Assembly (NCBI RefSeq): GCF_014200505.1
Contig: NZ_JACHBX010000001.1
Span: 1,922,001 to 1,986,000, forward strand
Length of the DNA: 64,000 nt
Reading direction: 5' to 3'
Origin: Massilia aurea
GTDB lineage: Bacteria > Pseudomonadota > Gammaproteobacteria > Burkholderiales > Burkholderiaceae_D
Positions 26,050 to 33,255 of the stretch are shown piece by piece (the stretch's first letter is position 1; every line of letters starts with the position of its first letter). Below the pieces are notes generated by a model. It saw only the letters and a program-made list of their open reading frames with translations, ran no database searches and was not told where the DNA came from. Position numbers and translations under genes: made by a program.

Positions 26050-27069
26050 ATGCGCAACACCCCTCCGAACACGCTGCGCCGCTCGATACTGGCGCTGGTC
26101 CTGGCTGCCGGCGGCGCCGTGCCGCTGCACGCCAGCGCTGCCGGGCCCGAGCTGCTGAACGTGTCGTATGACGTCGCCCGTGAATTGTACAAAGAAATCA
26201 ACCCGGCGTTCATCGCATCCTACAAGCAGCAAAGCGGCCAGACGGTCGAAGTCAAGCAGTCGCACGGCGGCTCGAGCAAGCAGGCGCGCGCCGTGGCCGA
26301 TGGCCTGGCGGCGTCGGTCGTCACGATGAACCAGGCCAATGACATCGACATGCTGGCCGACCGCGGTCTGGTGGCAAAAGACTGGGCCAAGAAGTTCCCG
26401 AACAATGCGGCGCCCTACTACTCGACCATGGTGTTCCTGGTCCGCAAGGGCAACCCGAAACAGGTACGCGACTGGCAAGACCTGGCGCGTCCTGGCGTGG
26501 CCGTGATCATCCCCAACCCGAAGACCGCCGGCAACGGCCGCTACACCTATCTGGGCGCGTGGGGTTCCGTGATCAAGAAAGGCGGCAACGAAGCCGCTGC
26601 CCGCGACCTGGTGTCGAAGATATTCAAGAACGTGCCGATCCTGGACGGCGGCGGCCGTGCCGCGACCACCACCTTCACCCAGCGCCAGATCGGCGATGTG
26701 CTCGTGACGTTTGAAAACGAAGTGAGCATGGTGCGCAAGGAGTTCGGCAACGACTTCGAAGTGGTCTACCCTACCAGCTCGATCCTGGCCGAGTCGCCAG
26801 TGGCCGTCGTCGACAAGGTCGTCGATCGTCAGAAGCTGCGCCAGCCGGCAACGGCCTACCTGAACTTCCTGTACAGCCCCGTCGGCCAGGAAATCGGCGC
26901 CAAGCACTTCATGCGTGTTCGCTCGGAAGCCGTCATGAAGAAATACGCGGCCAACTACAAGCCGATCAGCCTGTTCACGGTCGACGAAGTCTTTGGCGGC
27001 TGGCGCGCAGCGCAAAAGCGCCACTTTGACGATGGCGGCGAGTTCGACAAGATCTACACCGCGAAGTAA
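26050..27069 (+). CDS. sbp: Sulfate-binding periplasmic protein
   Basis: 339 residues. A signal peptide (about 1-31) ends near HASAAG. The mature protein has the sulfate-binding family pattern LLNVSYDVARELYKEIN, VKQSHGGSSKQARAV (SGGSS-like sulfate loop), DIDMLADRGL, and VAVIIPNPKTAGNGRYTYLGA. Binds sulfate or thiosulfate for the CysTWA importer. Those permease genes are not next to it: a terminator follows at 27087 and then an IS element, so in this strain sbp is a single-gene unit. A CysB/Cbl site is expected in the 220 bp upstream but I could not define one. Confidence 0.92.
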   Translation: MRNTPPNTLRRSILALVLAAGGAVPLHASAAGPELLNVSYDVARELYKEINPAFIASYKQQSGQTVEVKQSHGGSSKQARAVADGLAASVVTMNQANDIDMLADRGLVAKDWAKKFPNNAAPYYSTMVFLVRKGNPKQVRDWQDLARPGVAVIIPNPKTAGNGRYTYLGAWGSVIKKGGNEAAARDLVSKIFKNVPILDGGGRAATTTFTQRQIGDVLVTFENEVSMVRKEFGNDFEVVYPTSSILAESPVAVVDKVVDRQKLRQPATAYLNFLYSPVGQEIGAKHFMRVRSEAVMKKYAANYKPISLFTVDEVFGGWRAAQKRHFDDGGEFDKIYTAK

Positions 27070-27086
27070 TCTGTAGCCCATTCCAA

Positions 27087-27112
27087 CAGCCCTGCCACAC
27101 GCAGGGCTGTTT
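27087..27112 (+). terminator. Terminator of sbp
   Basis: CAGCCCTG and CAGGGCTG form a perfect 8 bp stem around CCACACG, followed by TTT. The IS copy lies right behind it: its duplication starts at 27110. Confidence 0.8.
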
Positions 27113-27117
27113 GCATT

Positions 27118-28186
27118 GGCTCAGTCAGCGTTATCTGTTGATGACGCTGATGGCAATGCGAAGCAACTGTTCCGCCGAAATAACCCGCTCTCCATCAAGC
27201 GCCCAGCGCCAGCCCAGGTAATTGGGCAGGTAGCGCGATGCCACGCCACGAAAGCCCTGTAGCCAGGCCTTGAAGCGCTGGTGGTAGGCGTTCACGTTCT
27301 GCACGTGGATGGCAAGGCTGCCCAGACGCCTTACACGCACACCGGCGCGCACATTGACCGCCTCGTGCGCGATCCTGTGCTTGAGTGCAAACGCGCGGTA
27401 AGCGGGATGGCCGTCACTGACCAGCAAGGCCTGCCTGGCGAGCCTGGGTAGCAAGTCACGCTCGAGTTGCGCAGTCTTGAGCGCACCGCGCCCGGTGACG
27501 GCATCAATGGTGCGCCCTTCGCGGTCGCGCGCGACCAGGATGCAATCCAATTCGCTGGAAATGCCCCGTTTGGCAGCATGGCCGCCGCGGTGGCGCGGTG
27601 GCCGATCGAGCGTACGCGAACCTTTTTGTGACTCGAGCAGGAATGTTTCGTCAGCCTCGACGATGCCATTCAGGAGCACGGGCCGGTCGAGCTTGACCCA
27701 ATGCAGGAAGCGGTGGCGCCAGCGAAAGGCGGTGTTGCGGTGTACGCCGACCCGGTCTGCGGCCTTGCGCACAGGGAGTGAATCGAGCAGCACCTGCGAA
27801 TACGCCAGCCATTTGGCTTTGTGCCTGAGCCGCGCCAGCGGCGTGCCGGTGAGGTCGTTAAAGGTACGGCCGCAGGAGCAGCAACGATAGCGCTGCAAGT
27901 CGTTGGCGAAACCATGCCGATAGCAGTGCTCGTTGCCGCATCTGGGGCAGCAGCGGCCGGGCTCTCTGACCTCAGTGATGAGCGCAACCACCTGATCGAG
28001 CCCGGCTGCAGGATGCAGGGCATCCAGCACTTGCCGGCGCTGCGGCTGGTTCAGCGAAGGCAGTTTTGCGAACCAGCCTTTGAAACGTGGCGCTTTCATG
28101 ATCGACTCCTGACGCTGGGGACAGGGGTTGGACCATTGAACTACTCGGCAGTTCAAAGCTAGTCTCTATTTAACGTTGACTGCGCC
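27118..28186 (-). mobile_element. IS1595-family insertion sequence, copy A
   Basis: 1069 bp. The ends GGCTCAGTCAGCGTTA and (inverted) GGCGCAGTCAACGTTA are 16 bp imperfect inverted repeats (two mismatches), and an 8 bp perfect target duplication TTTGCATT is present on both sides (27110-27117 and 28187-28194). It holds one transposase gene. A second copy is at 52598-53666. Intact ends and duplication indicate a normal transposition event. Confidence 0.93.
27131..28099 (-). CDS. IS1595-family transposase (copy A)
   Basis: 322 residues. N-terminal zinc ribbon with CCPRCGNEHCYRHG and RCCSCGRTF (about 50-80), a helix-turn-helix (RKAADRVGVHRNTAFRWRH), then the DDE-type catalytic core with Asp in GIVEADETFLLES, Asp in LLVSDGHPAY, and the HVQNVNAYHQRFKAW segment supplying N/H and K as in the DDNK subgroup. 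The frame is intact, so the element is probably active. It differs from copy B at about 23 residues by hand alignment. Confidence 0.93.
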   Translation of the reverse strand: MKAPRFKGWFAKLPSLNQPQRRQVLDALHPAAGLDQVVALITEVREPGRCCPRCGNEHCYRHGFANDLQRYRCCSCGRTFNDLTGTPLARLRHKAKWLAYSQVLLDSLPVRKAADRVGVHRNTAFRWRHRFLHWVKLDRPVLLNGIVEADETFLLESQKGSRTLDRPPRHRGGHAAKRGISSELDCILVARDREGRTIDAVTGRGALKTAQLERDLLPRLARQALLVSDGHPAYRAFALKHRIAHEAVNVRAGVRVRRLGSLAIHVQNVNAYHQRFKAWLQGFRGVASRYLPNYLGWRWALDGERVISAEQLLRIAISVINR

Positions 28187-28434
28187 TTTGCATTTGATCA
28201 TCCCGACCACGTCAGTCGACATTTCTGTGCGTCATGCCCTATTAATAATATGCACCTGCAATGCCCTATTTCGATAGAAAATTGGGTTTAGACAGGGGAA
28301 TTTTCTTGTGCACCATAGACATGCGTAGCCGATGAATGCTATCTTGCCTGCCTTCTAGTTGCTCTAGAAACAGATGTTGATCCGCGCCGCCCGGCGCCCA
28401 GCTCCATCAACCTCAACCCAGATTCCAGACAGAC
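28187..28434. other. Intergenic region upstream of pbpG
   Basis: No gene. It contains the right-hand IS duplication at its start and a direct repeat ATGCCCTATT at 28234-28243 and 28261-28270. A promoter for pbpG is expected here. Confidence 0.4.
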
Positions 28435-29400
28435 ATGATCAAACACCTGTTCGCCACGGCCCTGATGACGTTGTCGGCCGCGGCATTCGCCGTGCCGTTC
28501 GGCTCCCAGTCCGTCCTCGTCGTTGAAAACGACACCGGCAAAATCCTCCTTGAAAAAAATGCCGATACGGTCGTCCCGATTGCATCGCTGACCAAGCTGA
28601 TGACGGCAATGGTCGTCCTCGACGCCAAGCTCGACATGAACGAGCAGATCGAGATCGACCGCGACGACGTCGACCGCGTCAAGTTCAGCAGCTCGCGCGT
28701 GCCGGTCGGCGCCAGCATCTCGCGCAGCGACGTATTGCACCTGGCGCTGATGTCCTCGGACAACCGCGCTGCCGCCGCGCTGGCCCGCACCTACCCGGGC
28801 GGTAACGAAGCCTTCAAGGCGGCCGTGCGCCGAAAGATCCGCGCGCTGGGCATGACCCAGACCACGATCGAAGAGCCGACCGGCCTGTCGCCGCACAACC
28901 GCTCCACCGCAGGCGACCTGGTCAAGATGGCCGTCGCCTCGGTAAGGTATCCGGATATCGTGCGCATGACCACCGAGACCAGGGAAACGATCGACATCAA
29001 CGGCCGCGGCGTTGAATACCACAACACCAACCGCCTCGTAGGCGCCAAGGGCTGGGACATCGGCCTGTCAAAGACCGGCTACACGAACGAAGCGGGCCGC
29101 TGCCTGATCATGAACATCACGGCAGCCGGCAAGAAGGCAACGCTCGTGCTGCTCAATGCCGGCGCGTCGTCGGCCCGCGTGCTCGACGCACTGAACATCC
29201 GCCGTTTCATGACCGGCGACGCCGCGCCCGTGGCCCGTGTGGCGAGCGCTGCACGCGCCGCCACCGGCGGTCCGCGCATCAAGGCCAGTGCCGGCAGTGT
29301 GAAAGCAAAAGCCCGGACGAAGGTCGTCAAGTCGAAGGTCCAGGCGACCAAGAACCGCAAGGTCGCCAAGGTCAAGACGACGCGCAAGCGCCGCGACTGA
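28435..29400 (+). CDS. pbpG: D-alanyl-D-alanine endopeptidase (PBP7 type)
   Basis: 321 residues. A signal peptide (residues 1-20, ending AFAVP) precedes a class C/low-molecular-weight penicillin-binding domain with all three motifs: SLTK (SxxK, about 51), SDN (SxN, about 109) and KTG (about 216). The enzyme cleaves D-alanyl cross-links in periplasmic murein. The last 60 residues are strongly basic (Lys/Arg-rich), as in several betaproteobacterial PBP7 homologues, and could bind acidic polymers. A terminator follows. Confidence 0.9.
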   Translation: MIKHLFATALMTLSAAAFAVPFGSQSVLVVENDTGKILLEKNADTVVPIASLTKLMTAMVVLDAKLDMNEQIEIDRDDVDRVKFSSSRVPVGASISRSDVLHLALMSSDNRAAAALARTYPGGNEAFKAAVRRKIRALGMTQTTIEEPTGLSPHNRSTAGDLVKMAVASVRYPDIVRMTTETRETIDINGRGVEYHNTNRLVGAKGWDIGLSKTGYTNEAGRCLIMNITAAGKKATLVLLNAGASSARVLDALNIRRFMTGDAAPVARVASAARAATGGPRIKASAGSVKAKARTKVVKSKVQATKNRKVAKVKTTRKRRD

Positions 29401-29419
29401 TCAGACGATTGGTAGGATC

Positions 29420-29446
29420 AAGGGGCCGCGAGGCCCCTTTTTTTTG
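29420..29446 (+). terminator. Terminator of pbpG
   Basis: AAGGGGCC, loop GCGA, GGCCCCTT, then T-run. It lies between the convergent pbpG and GNAT genes and may serve both strands. Confidence 0.88.
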
Positions 29447-29449
29447 TGC

Positions 29450-29977
29450 TCACGGTTTGACGAGTGACAGCATGTGGGCATCCACCCACTGCCGGCCCAA
29501 TTTGAGCCGCTTGCGCGCGATGCCTTCGTCGAACGCCCCGGCCTTGCGTGCGGTGTTCAGACTCGCGTCGTTACCAACGGCGACCACGATTTCGAGACGC
29601 TGCACGTCAAGTTCCGTCCATGCGTAATCCGTGAGCGCGCGAATCGCCGCCGACGCTGCGCCCTTGCGCTGCCACGACTGGCGCACCCAGTAACTCAGGT
29701 TGCAGAATCCGTGCAACCCGTTGATCTGGTTGAGGCCGCAGCCGCCGACGAACACGCCGGATGTACGGTCGAAGATAGCGAACTCGAAGCACGTCGCGTC
29801 CGCCAGTCCCTTCTCGCAGCTCGCGATCCAGGCCAAAGCATCGCTCATTGAAAACTGCGCCGTCGCCCAGGGCATCCACGGCGCGAGCGTCGGCGTCGAC
29901 TCGACGATGGCCGCAACCAGTGCCGGCGCATCGCCAGGGACATAAGGGCGGAGGACGAAATCGGTGGAAACCAGCAT
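29450..29977 (-). CDS. GNAT acetyltransferase, RimJ/RimL type
   Basis: 175 residues of the RimJ/RimL-like group: FVLRPYVPGDAPALVAAI at the N terminus, the VGGCGLNQINGLHGFCNLSYWV strands and the QRKGAASAAIRALTDYAW acetyl-CoA motif. Such enzymes acetylate ribosomal protein ends or small molecules. The substrate is unknown. Start ATG 29977 (AGGGG 8 bp upstream). It follows dsbA by 39 bp on the same strand. Confidence 0.85.
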   Translation of the reverse strand: MLVSTDFVLRPYVPGDAPALVAAIVESTPTLAPWMPWATAQFSMSDALAWIASCEKGLADATCFEFAIFDRTSGVFVGGCGLNQINGLHGFCNLSYWVRQSWQRKGAASAAIRALTDYAWTELDVQRLEIVVAVGNDASLNTARKAGAFDEGIARKRLKLGRQWVDAHMLSLVKP

Positions 29978-30016
29978 GGGACGCCCCTGTTCATTGCACA
30001 TCCGGCCCGGCACGTT

Positions 30017-30679
30017 TTACCGGGTTGCGGCTGCCTTGACCACGAGCGCATCCATGACCTGCCCGGTCGCCGCCATGACGTCGCCTGCATCCTGGATCCT
30101 GTTCGCCTGCTGCACCTGCGATGGCGACACGACATACGTGCCGTCGATGACGACCGTCGGAGTGCCAGTGACCTTGTAGGCGTCGACGATCTGGCTCAGG
30201 CGTTTGAGCCTGGTCTGGACGCCGAACGAGTTCCACGTGTCGGCAAACGCCGCCTTGTCGAGTCCATTCTCGCCGGCCCACGCGATGATGTCGGCGTCCT
30301 TCATCAGGCGCTTGCGCTCGACGTGCACGGCATTGAAGACGCGCCCGTGATACGCATCGAGCTTGCCCATCGCCTCGAGCGTCAGGAAAAGGCGCGCTTC
30401 CGGATCGGCCGGGCCCTGGAACGGCAGCGGTACGCGGCGCAGCGCGATCCGGTCGCCCTGCTGCTTGACCCAGTTCTTCAGCGTCGGCTCGAACGCATTG
30501 CAGGCGCCACAGTGATAGGCGAAGAATTCGATGACCTCGACCTTCTTGCCCTCGACCTGGGTTGGCTGCGGCGCAGCCAGCGTCGTGAAGTCCGCGCCAT
30601 CGCGCGGTGCGGTTGGCGAGGCGTTGGCAAGGCCGGCCACCAGGGTGGCGGTGATGAGGGCAAATCGCAGGGCGCGCAT
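30017..30679 (-). CDS. dsbA: Thiol:disulfide interchange protein DsbA-like
   Basis: 220 residues with a signal peptide (about 1-21, ending NASPT). The thioredoxin fold carries FFAYHCGACNAFEP: the active-site pair is C-G-A-C instead of the C-P-H-C of E. coli DsbA, which would lower the redox potential. The cis-proline loop TGTPTVVID is present near residue 165. It introduces disulfides in exported proteins. It precedes a GNAT gene on the same strand. Confidence 0.87.
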   Translation of the reverse strand: MRALRFALITATLVAGLANASPTAPRDGADFTTLAAPQPTQVEGKKVEVIEFFAYHCGACNAFEPTLKNWVKQQGDRIALRRVPLPFQGPADPEARLFLTLEAMGKLDAYHGRVFNAVHVERKRLMKDADIIAWAGENGLDKAAFADTWNSFGVQTRLKRLSQIVDAYKVTGTPTVVIDGTYVVSPSQVQQANRIQDAGDVMAATGQVMDALVVKAAATR

Positions 30680-30794
30680 GACAATCCTTCCACATTTGAA
30701 AGCGCTATTCTAGCGAACTTCCATCGAGCGGATGCCGCTTGTGCTTCTCAACTGATACGATAGGTTCCCGGATGATCGCGAAAGGCGCAGCCAC

Positions 30795-31373
30795 ATGACA
30801 CGATTCAATTCTTCAGCCGTCGTACACCGGACCGGTGCCGCGCTGGTATTCGCACTGGCATGTAACCTCATGGCCAGCGCGCCAGGTCAGGCCTGCAGCG
30901 TGCCGCCAGTCGAACAAGTCGTTACACCGGAGCAGCAGATTGCGATGGCCACCGATGTCTCTGTTGCCAGGGTGGTCGAGGCAATACCGTCGCCGCTACG
31001 TTCCGGTAGTGGTCGCCAGTCGGTCGACTACACGTTCGAAGTACAGCAGCGCATCCTCGGTTTGCCGGAGCAACGTTTTACCATCAGCGGTGCACGAGGC
31101 ATGACCCGGCCCCCACCGTCCTCGGGCGACCATAGCGACGCCGCGTTCTGGGAGCGCGGCGGAGGCCGTCTGTACAACGATGCTGACTGCGTACTGCGAC
31201 CGGACTTCATCGTGGGAGAAAGCTATCTGATCTTTCGCGGCAAGCCCGCTACCTGGCGCAGCTTCGAGCATATCGCAACGGTACGCGGCCGGCCTGATCC
31301 GAATGACAGGTGGCTGTCGTACGTGATGGAAAAGCTGTCAGACGTGCAGTCGGGCTCCTCCCTACGTCCCTAG
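30795..31373 (+). CDS. Exported protein of unknown function
   Basis: 192 residues with a signal peptide (hydrophobic about 14-30, cleavage near APGQA) and mature start CSVPPVEQ. Three Cys are visible. No domain recognised; the YTFEVQQRILG segment resembles beta-sheet inhibitors of the TIMP-like type only weakly. Its stop TAG (31371-31373) is made of the two-base TA target and the first G of the IS5-like island. Without the island the frame would end in TAA at the same place. Confidence 0.7.
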   Translation: MTRFNSSAVVHRTGAALVFALACNLMASAPGQACSVPPVEQVVTPEQQIAMATDVSVARVVEAIPSPLRSGSGRQSVDYTFEVQQRILGLPEQRFTISGARGMTRPPPSSGDHSDAAFWERGGGRLYNDADCVLRPDFIVGESYLIFRGKPATWRSFEHIATVRGRPDPNDRWLSYVMEKLSDVQSGSSLRP

Positions 31374-31435
31374 GGAAACGCTGATAAATCTGGCCGCTCC
31401 CGTTCCCGCCGGCGCCGCAACCTGAGACAAGAAAG

Positions 31436-31702
31436 CTATGCTCCCTGCATGCCATTGATCATGAAAAAGAGCTTCTCTGACCTCGAATACGCCGTCAAGG
31501 AAAAGTGAGGTGTACTGTCAATAGTGGACACGTCCGCGAATCCGTTAGGATTGCGGAAGAACTGAAAGGAGTCGCTCTCCAAGTTGAAATGTATGTTCCT
31601 CGGAAATCCTGGTGCTCTTTCGCTGTCGAAAAGAACAAAATTATCTGCAATAAAAGTCACCAACTCCTCTTTGGATAACTGATAAAAATTAGTGATTTGC
31701 AT
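31436..31702 (-). CDS. Hypothetical protein of the island, 3' end in IS remnant
   Basis: 88 residues from ATG 31702 (GTGGAG upstream; a GTG at 31711 is an alternative). No motif is recognised. The first 65 residues come from AT-rich island DNA with natural-looking composition, but the last 20 (ending MINGMQGA) are the antisense strand of the IS5 transposase start. This suggests that the original 3' end was lost and the frame now ends inside the IS remnant. Confidence 0.45.
   Translation of the reverse strand: MQITNFYQLSKEELVTFIADNFVLFDSERAPGFPRNIHFNLESDSFQFFRNPNGFADVSTIDSTPHFSLTAYSRSEKLFFMINGMQGA
31449..31508 (+). pseudogene. IS5-family transposase remnant (first 19 codons)
   Basis: From ATG 31449 the reading frame gives a peptide ending KKSFSDLEYAVKEK and then TGA at 31506. 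SFSDLEYA(x)KK is a common beginning of IS5-family transposases, which then continue for about 300 residues; here the frame is cut after 19 codons and the following DNA is unrelated and AT-rich. It is placed about 75 bp inside the left inverted end, as expected for the transposase start. Confidence 0.65.
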
Positions 31703-31800
31703 CGTCTCCACAACTTCTCACCACATCACTTTTCCGTGAAAAAATGCTTGCATCATCTGCACACTCATATCAACCCTCTTGATTGAGCGCGCTATTTGTT

Positions 31801-32070
31801 CTAGAAGGTCAAAGGCTTAGGCTTGATTGCTTTGTTTGAGTCTCCCATAGACAATTGTTTATCTGCTAATTTCGCATTAACACAGTTAGGTGTCGCAGCT
31901 AGTTCACCTGGATTGTTTTTGCATTTCGCTAGAACGTCTTTTAGCTCAGCATGATGCGATTTGTACCAATCGACGGTTTGCGTAGGCTCCGAAATTTTTT
32001 CATCATTGCAGCCTACCAAAAAGGAAAGCGTTCCGAGCGTTGCAAAAATCAATACGTTTTTTTTCATCAT
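31801..32070 (-). CDS. EexN-family entry-exclusion lipoprotein
   Basis: 89 residues. The N terminus is a lipoprotein signal with lipobox FLVGC (Cys21). The mature part has the EexN pattern: TVDWYKSHHAELKDVLAKC, then KNNPGELAATPNCVNA, with two conserved Cys. EexN proteins are encoded in conjugative transfer regions and block entry of a second related plasmid. No other transfer gene is seen in this window. AGGAGAAT precedes a double ATG (32070/32067). The AT-rich codon use differs strongly from the host genes around the island. Confidence 0.8.
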   Translation of the reverse strand: MMKKNVLIFATLGTLSFLVGCNDEKISEPTQTVDWYKSHHAELKDVLAKCKNNPGELAATPNCVNAKLADKQLSMGDSNKAIKPKPLTF

Positions 32071-32158
32071 ATTCTCCTATTGTCGCCAGCACTATGCCGG
32101 CCCTCAATGCACCAGGCCCGTCATGCGGGCCGTGGGTGCTGCTGTGCGCGGTTTTCCG

Positions 32159-32512
32159 CTAACGTTGTTTGTTCTTGCCGGCCGCCTTGAACTTGGCCAT
32201 ATCCAGTGAACCGAGACCTCCGGCCATGCACTTTGCGTAGACAGTCGCTCGAGCATGCGGTGCACTCGGGCGGACCGTATAGACCCAGTTAACGACGGCC
32301 GTATCCCGTTCATCAAGCATCTTCTGCTGCGCTTTTGGGCGTTTGGAGTCGGACATCGCAGGATCGAGCATGATCGCCAATACTTGTTCTTCGGGCTGAC
32401 CAAGGTGCATCAGGTTTGCCGCTGACTGGGCGAACTTTCCAATGCCAAGGCATAGTTCTTCCGTCTGAGCGTATGCAGATGGGCATAGCTGAGCGAGCGA
32501 CAGAACGAACAT
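32159..32512 (-). CDS. Hypothetical exported protein of the island
   Basis: 117 residues from ATG 32512; a TTG at 32536 would add eight residues. The first 20 residues form a signal peptide ending SAYAQ. The mature part is Ala/Met/Lys-rich with two Cys (EELCLGIG, AKCMAGG) and a charged end KAAGKNKQR. No domain recognised. Same strand as the EexN gene, 88 bp upstream of it, with a 6 bp hairpin (32115-32131) in between. Confidence 0.5.
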   Translation of the reverse strand: MFVLSLAQLCPSAYAQTEELCLGIGKFAQSAANLMHLGQPEEQVLAIMLDPAMSDSKRPKAQQKMLDERDTAVVNWVYTVRPSAPHARATVYAKCMAGGLGSLDMAKFKAAGKNKQR

Positions 32513-32606
32513 AGATTTTAGAGGCCGTATATTCAATTTTTGTGATCTCTTCTCGGCTTCCGGCAGGCTCGGGGCGCCTCCTCGGCACCAGGTCGTTTTC
32601 CGAGAT

Positions 32607-32967
32607 TTACAGGGTGCCGGTCCTGCTACACAGGTTACAGGTGGCCAACCGATCTGGCCTACGTCCGCAATTTGCGGCTCCACCATTGTTGAGACACCGG
32701 AAAGGCTGATCCGGCATTGTTCGATCCAAGCGCTCTTTTTCCCGCCGACTGATGCGTTTTTTTCGAGCTTCCTCACGCGCAGCTTTGCGTTCTGCCGCTC
32801 GCAGGGTCCGCCACTTCGCAGATCGGTACCCACGAGGGCGTAGTTCCGGCGTCGACAGCCTTTCGGTTGTAGCGCAGCAGCTGCTCAAGCGCCAAAGTGT
32901 TGTAACCGGTGGCTTTGTTTTGGTGCTCGGGGATGACCACAAGCAGCAGAGTAGTTGAAGTAGTCAT
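32607..32967 (-). pseudogene. Possible frameshifted gene of the island
   Basis: Two overlapping minus-strand frames look like parts of one gene. One begins at ATG 32967 (TTSTTLLLVVIPEHQNK...) and runs to a stop near 32773; another, ending at 32607, contains a long Lys/Arg/Glu/Ala-rich helical stretch (WRTLRAAERKAAREEARKK). They could be joined by a single frameshift near 32835. No family is recognised, so this is a suggestion from composition only. Confidence 0.3.
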
Positions 32968-33255
32968 TAATTTTTTTCCGTTATTGGAAGCGGCGCAGGG
33001 TGTACATCGGATTGGTCGCTGTGTCATGGTTCACGATTGTGGACGCGATCGCAAAGCCTTTCATCATCCCATCTTCAGCGATTTAATGTCACTGAAACCC
33101 GAATTGTGCCCTGAGCCCCAAAAGGCGACAGAAATACCGCAACTTACCCAAAAAGCTTGCGTATAGGCTTCTGAAAAGCGGAATCGAACTGCATAACGGT
33201 CGAGTAACCAAAAATGTCAAAAACCTTCTGAAAACGTTGATTGATCAGCGCTGCC

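Noticed and set aside
26050..28186. Disruption of a sulfate-transport operon by the IS
   Set aside because: A complete terminator follows sbp before the IS target site, so sbp was already a single-gene unit.
32115..32131. 6 bp hairpin between two island genes as a terminator
   Set aside because: The stem is short and there is no T-run on either strand.
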